Assembly: GCA_045596745.1 (NCBI GenBank)
Contig: JAZODA010000016.1
Location: 62,001 to 126,000, forward strand
Reading direction: 5' to 3'
Origin: RGIG3009 sp045596745
GTDB lineage: Bacteria > Bacillota > Clostridia > Oscillospirales > Acutalibacteraceae
DNA: 64,000 bases
Positions 60,258 through 64,000 of the stretch are shown one piece after another. Each line of letters starts with the position of its first letter. The first letter of the stretch is position 1. The notes below the pieces were generated by a model, which was given only the letters and a program-made list of their open reading frames with translations, had not been told where the DNA came from and did not search any database. The position numbers were made by a program, and so were the translations under genes.

Positions 60258-61358
60258 ATGGAACAGCCGATTACTTCAATTGAATTTACGGTGGGACTCA
60301 GCAGGGAAGAGTATATCTATTCTCAAGGACTGATTTCCAACGCCCTGCGCGGAAAACACCTGCTGGGAAGCCGTTGGTTCTCGGTGGTAATGATGATTCT
60401 GTGTGTGCTTATGGTGCTTTCCGACCGCAATTTGTCGGGTCGTTGGGATATGTCGCTGGTGGCAATCGTTGTTATGATGATTGTGGCCGAAGTCTGGATG
60501 TTTCTTGCTCTGCCGTCGCAGCAGCGCAAAGCGCACGGTGCGGCGTATGACAAAACCGTGTTCCACGGCTACTCGTTTGATGGCGTGGTGACGGTTTCCA
60601 CCGAGGGAATTACCAAGCGGAACGCCAAAAATCAGACGCATATTCCGTTTTCGCAGTGTCTTGCGTTTATTGAAGACGCCGAAATGATGGTGTTTTGCAT
60701 CGCTCGCGGTAAAAGTATCCTTCTTCCCAAGCGGTTTTTGACGGTGGAGGATGCCGAATTTACCCGCCGCGTGGCGCTGGCTGCTATGTCGCCTGCGCGT
60801 TGCTATCTGCTTGGCAGAGTGGCGTGCCAGTTGACGGAGCGGTTGCCGCTTCCGGAAGAGGGGATTCCGGTTCCGGAAGAACCGCTTTTGAGTGTGGCGG
60901 TCGTGTATGAGGAAAAAGAACTGAAGGGCCAGGTTACCGAAGCGGCACTGCGTTCGTATGTCCAAAAACTTCCGCAAAAAACGCTGATTGCGGTGTTTGT
61001 CACGATTCTTGCGTATTTCGGCTTCCAAATCGAGCCGATTCCGACGTTTTTGCTGTGCTCGGTATTGCTTTTCGTGTTTTCTTTGTTCAGTGCGCGCTCC
61101 CGCGTCGGTCGTGCGCTGGCGGTAACGAACGGCGATGCCGGCAGAAGCACGGTTACCTTTACCGAAAGCGGCATTCGCATCCGCGGAAATGGCGGTGAAG
61201 CGCTGAATATTCCGTGGCAGAATGTCACACGCGCTGTGGAATCGCCGCGTGATGTCGAATTGTATGTCAACGGCGAGAAATCGCTGATTATCCCGAAACG
61301 GTGTATCGAAGATATGGAGTCCCTGCGGCGCATTGTCGATACGCACCTTCCTGCCTGA
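60258..61358 (+). CDS. YcxB-like two-domain membrane protein (copy A)
   Basis: A 366-residue protein with two similar halves: each a pair of hydrophobic helices (about 41-80 and 245-272) followed by a beta-rich cytoplasmic domain (about 105-170 and 290-365). The cytoplasmic parts have the YcxB-like pattern: VSTEGITKRNAKNQTHIPFS and VTFTESGIRIRGNGGEALNIPWQ, ending in SLIIPKR-type strands. The function of YcxB-like proteins is unknown. It starts 15 bases after gyrB with AAGGAG and is presumably co-transcribed. Confidence 0.75.
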   Translation: MEQPITSIEFTVGLSREEYIYSQGLISNALRGKHLLGSRWFSVVMMILCVLMVLSDRNLSGRWDMSLVAIVVMMIVAEVWMFLALPSQQRKAHGAAYDKTVFHGYSFDGVVTVSTEGITKRNAKNQTHIPFSQCLAFIEDAEMMVFCIARGKSILLPKRFLTVEDAEFTRRVALAAMSPARCYLLGRVACQLTERLPLPEEGIPVPEEPLLSVAVVYEEKELKGQVTEAALRSYVQKLPQKTLIAVFVTILAYFGFQIEPIPTFLLCSVLLFVFSLFSARSRVGRALAVTNGDAGRSTVTFTESGIRIRGNGGEALNIPWQNVTRAVESPRDVELYVNGEKSLIIPKRCIEDMESLRRIVDTHLPA

Positions 61359-61378
61359 GTGTACGAAGGAGGATATCG

Positions 61379-62473
61379 ATGATAGACGAATACACCGATT
61401 TTTTTGCTGAAGACCCCGATCGCTTGCAGATTTTGCTGGCGGGACGGAAAATAGAAAAAAACGAAGCAAAGCGCTGGTATGCCGAGCTGTATGGTGGGCG
61501 TAAACGCCTGCTTTTGGTCGGATTTGCGCTGTGTATGCTGTTCTTTACCACGGCATTATCCTTTACTTCGGTAACGATGCTGACGCTGCTTGAATTTTCG
61601 GTCGCGTCGTCACTGGTGCTGAGCGGGATAATTATATTGGCCTGTGTGCTGGCCGCTTTGTTGTACTATCCCAGACATCAGGCAATGAAGCGTTATAAAG
61701 AATATGCGGCGGACAGCGAACGTCACCTGTTCGGTTCGATGATTTCGTTTTATGCCGACCGCATTGTATTCCGCTCTCTGCGTGGAGATGCGGTGGTGCG
61801 CTTTGATGAAATCGCCGATTGTGTGGAAACAACGGAAGGCTTTGCGCTGTATGACGGGTGCGTTTGGTATATCCTGCGTGGCTCGGATTTGACAGGCTTT
61901 GATGCGCGTCTGGTGCGTGACTTTCTGGCGGAGAAGCTTCCGTCGGAGGTTATTCGCCGCAAAGCCCGCGTGCTTGCTATGTTGCAGCAGCCGCTTCCGA
62001 TTTTCCCGATTACGCCGCGCACGCAGGTGTTGACCCGAGCGGTGGTAAAGGAAAACACCACCGAAGCCTATCGCGCCGATAAACGGTGTCGGTTTTGGCT
62101 CGTTATGGCGATGGTGTTGCCGCTGTCGTGGATTCCCGGCATTTCGCTGGCGGCGCTGTTTATTATTACGCCGTATTACCTGGTTGACCTCGCCATTTTC
62201 TGCGGTGGCAGTATGTTGGTCGGTGCGCTTGCGGCGGCAGGCGTGTTTGCGCTGTTCCGTCGCAAAAGCGGCTCGCTCATCCTTTCGTTTGAACCGGATG
62301 GACTGCGTATCAGCAGTGATGAGACGCAGCGGTTTATTCCCAAGGCGCGGTTGTGGCTGAATACTGCGGACAACGATGTTACGCTGTATATTGTTGATGA
62401 TAAGAAGCTGTCTATTCCGGCAGAAGCGGTGGAGGATCTTTCGGTTCTTCGGGCGCTGTCGGGTGTCGAATAA
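61379..62473 (+). CDS. YcxB-like two-domain membrane protein (copy B)
   Basis: A 364-residue paralogue of the preceding protein, with the same plan: helices at about 46-95, a beta-rich domain (RIVFRSLRGDAVVRFDEIA), helices at about 240-300 and a second beta domain (SFEPDGLRISSDETQRFIPK) ending SIPAEAVEDLSVLRAL. The ATG at 61379 follows AAGGAGG. It lies between copy A and gyrA, 37 bases before gyrA. Role unknown; the pair may act as a complex. Confidence 0.75.
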   Translation: MIDEYTDFFAEDPDRLQILLAGRKIEKNEAKRWYAELYGGRKRLLLVGFALCMLFFTTALSFTSVTMLTLLEFSVASSLVLSGIIILACVLAALLYYPRHQAMKRYKEYAADSERHLFGSMISFYADRIVFRSLRGDAVVRFDEIADCVETTEGFALYDGCVWYILRGSDLTGFDARLVRDFLAEKLPSEVIRRKARVLAMLQQPLPIFPITPRTQVLTRAVVKENTTEAYRADKRCRFWLVMAMVLPLSWIPGISLAALFIITPYYLVDLAIFCGGSMLVGALAAAGVFALFRRKSGSLILSFEPDGLRISSDETQRFIPKARLWLNTADNDVTLYIVDDKKLSIPAEAVEDLSVLRALSGVE

Positions 62474-62510
62474 AGAATGTTCCTAACGGATAGGTAAAGG
62501 AGAATCTGTC

Positions 62511-64000
62511 ATGGAAGAACAGACCACTGTACAGAGCAAATTGATTAACGTCGACCTGGAAAAGGAAATGAAAAAGAGTTTCCTTGAATATTCCATGTCG
62601 GTCATTGTCGCGCGTGCTCTTCCGGACGTGCGTGACGGTCTGAAGCCGGTGCATCGCCGTATTCTGTATACGATGCACGAGGATGGTTTCACCCCGGATA
62701 AGGCCCATCGTAAGTGCGCCACCACCGTCGGTGACGTGCTGGGTCACTATCATCCGCACGGTGACGCCTCGGTATACGATGCTCTTGTGCGTATGGCGCA
62801 GGATTTCTCGCTGCGTTATCCGCTGATTGACGGTCACGGTAACTTCGGTTCGATTGACGGTCACCCTGCGGCTGCGTATCGATACACCGAAGCGCGTATG
62901 AGCAAGATGGCGCTGGATATGCTGGCGGATATCGAAAAGGAAACGGTCGATTTCATCCCGAACTTTGACGATACGACCGAAGAGCCTGTGGTGTTGCCTT
63001 CCCGATTCCCGAACCTGCTCGTGAACGGTTCTACGGGTATCGCGGTCGGTATGGCAACCAACATTCCGCCGCACAACCTGCGTGAGGTCGTGGATGGCAT
63101 TTGCCTGCTGATTGACAACCCCGAAGCGGGTCTGCCGGATATTATGGAGCATATCAAAGGCCCCGATTTCCCCACCGGCGGTATCATTATGGGTTATTCC
63201 GGCATCCGTGCCGCCTATGCCACCGGTCGCGGTCGCATCATCGTGCGCGCCAAGACGGATATCGAAGAGCATGGCGACCGGTATCGCATTGTGATTACCG
63301 AGATTCCCTATCAGGTCAACAAACTGAACCTGGTAAAATCCATCATTGAACTGGCGGATGAGAAGCGCATCGAGGGTATCCGCGACGTCGTCGACCATTC
63401 CAGCCGCGAGGGTATGCGTATCGTCATCGATTTGAAGCGCGATGCCAATCCGCAGGTGGTGCTCAACCAGCTGTTTGCGTTTACGCAGATGCAGGTGACC
63501 TTCGGCGCGATTATGCTGTCGCTGGTGAACGGAGTGCCGCGCGTGCTGACCCTCAAGGAAATGCTGGAAGAGTACATCAAGTTCCAGTGCGAGGTTATTA
63601 CCCGTCGTACGACGTTCGATCTTCGCAAAGCCAAGGAACGCGCTCACATTGTGGAAGCGCTGAAGATTGCTGTTGATTTCATCGATAAGGTTATCGAGAT
63701 TATCCGCAAATCGGCCGATCCCGCTTCGGCGAAGCAGGGCTTGATGGAAGCGTTCGGATTCGATGAAATTCAGGCATCCGCTATCGTGGCGATGCGTCTG
63801 GGCCAGCTGTCTGGTCTGGAGCGCCAGAAGATTGAGGATGAACTGGCCGCACTTCGTGCAAAAATTGCGGAACTCGAGGGTATCCTCGCCGATGAGAACA
63901 AGGTGCGTGCCATCGTGAAGGAAGAATGCCTGAAGATGCGCGATAAGTACGGCGACGATCGCCGTACCGAGATTTCGATGGTTTCCGGTGAAGTGGATAT
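62511..64000 (+). CDS. gyrA: DNA gyrase subunit A, N-terminal part (runs off the window)
   Basis: Cleavage-reunion subunit of gyrase; about 496 codons are visible. The start EYSMSVIVARALPDVRDGLK, the active-site Tyr in AAAYRYTEARM and the QRDR segment GHYHPHGDASVYDALV are present. The position matching E. coli Ser83 is Ala, followed by Ser. AAAGGAG lies ten bases before the ATG. No in-frame stop is seen before the end of the window. Confidence 0.98.
   Translation, partial: MEEQTTVQSKLINVDLEKEMKKSFLEYSMSVIVARALPDVRDGLKPVHRRILYTMHEDGFTPDKAHRKCATTVGDVLGHYHPHGDASVYDALVRMAQDFSLRYPLIDGHGNFGSIDGHPAAAYRYTEARMSKMALDMLADIEKETVDFIPNFDDTTEEPVVLPSRFPNLLVNGSTGIAVGMATNIPPHNLREVVDGICLLIDNPEAGLPDIMEHIKGPDFPTGGIIMGYSGIRAAYATGRGRIIVRAKTDIEEHGDRYRIVITEIPYQVNKLNLVKSIIELADEKRIEGIRDVVDHSSREGMRIVIDLKRDANPQVVLNQLFAFTQMQVTFGAIMLSLVNGVPRVLTLKEMLEEYIKFQCEVITRRTTFDLRKAKERAHIVEALKIAVDFIDKVIEIIRKSADPASAKQGLMEAFGFDEIQASAIVAMRLGQLSGLERQKIEDELAALRAKIAELEGILADENKVRAIVKEECLKMRDKYGDDRRTEISMVSGEVD

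Overview
The window is the replication-origin region of a spore-forming Gram-positive bacterium, most likely a clostridium of the Oscillospiraceae/Ruminococcaceae type. The evidence is the dnaA-dnaN-yaaA-recF-remB-gyrB-gyrA order, a B. subtilis-like division/cell-wall cluster (mraZ to ftsZ), SpoIID, a CwlD-like amidase, a diaminopimelate-type MurE, strong GGAGG ribosome binding sites and fairly high GC. Genus cannot be fixed from the sequence. There is no prophage, insertion sequence, CRISPR array or rRNA operon; one tRNA gene is present.

Layout: 0-1.4 kb holds the end of a RicT/PSP1 gene and rmuC. At 1.4-8.4 kb a leftward amino-sugar operon (nagB, nagA, three Gfo/Idh/MocA oxidoreductases, a GH20 glycosidase) is driven by a clear promoter at 8.37-8.40 kb. 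At 8.5-13 kb are pth, mfd and a ComEA-like gene. At 13-28.1 kb is the leftward division and wall cluster: mraZ, rsmH, an ftsL-like gene, two class B PBPs with PASTA repeats, murE, mraY, ftsW, murG, murA, ftsQ/divIB and ftsZ with its own promoter. murF, murD, murC, murB and ftsA are absent from it. At 28-41.5 kb are mostly leftward housekeeping genes (AEC transporter, a small membrane protein behind LexA-like sites, folD, lgt, an M16 protease pair, an ABC permease with adaptor, radA, an amidase, gapA, membrane proteins). At 41.6-46.7 kb are spoIID, a NIF3-like gene, pduL, tRNA-Arg(CCT) with a duplicated 5' half in its leader, and two lipoprotein genes. At 46.7-53.6 kb are ynzC-like, rsmG, mnmG, rsmA, jag, yidC, yidD, rnpA and rpmH. 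At 53.9-64 kb are dnaA through gyrA (cut by the window end), with two paralogous YcxB-like membrane proteins between gyrB and gyrA.

The origin is best placed between dnaA and dnaN. A DnaA-box-like site, a short GC patch, a CTA-trinucleotide tract resembling the DnaA-trio and an AT-rich stretch follow one another at 55442-55500. Most genes left of it point left and all to its right point right, as expected for co-orientation with the forks.

Points most worth a second look are the oxidoreductase-rich amino-sugar operon, three 10-bp MraZ-type repeats next to three DnaA-box-like sites at the mraZ promoter, a palindrome in the ftsZ leader, the LexA-like sites before a small membrane protein, the duplicated tRNA half behind a near-perfect promoter, and the membrane-protein pair inside the gyrase locus. 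Function calls rest on reading motifs by eye; no database search was run.
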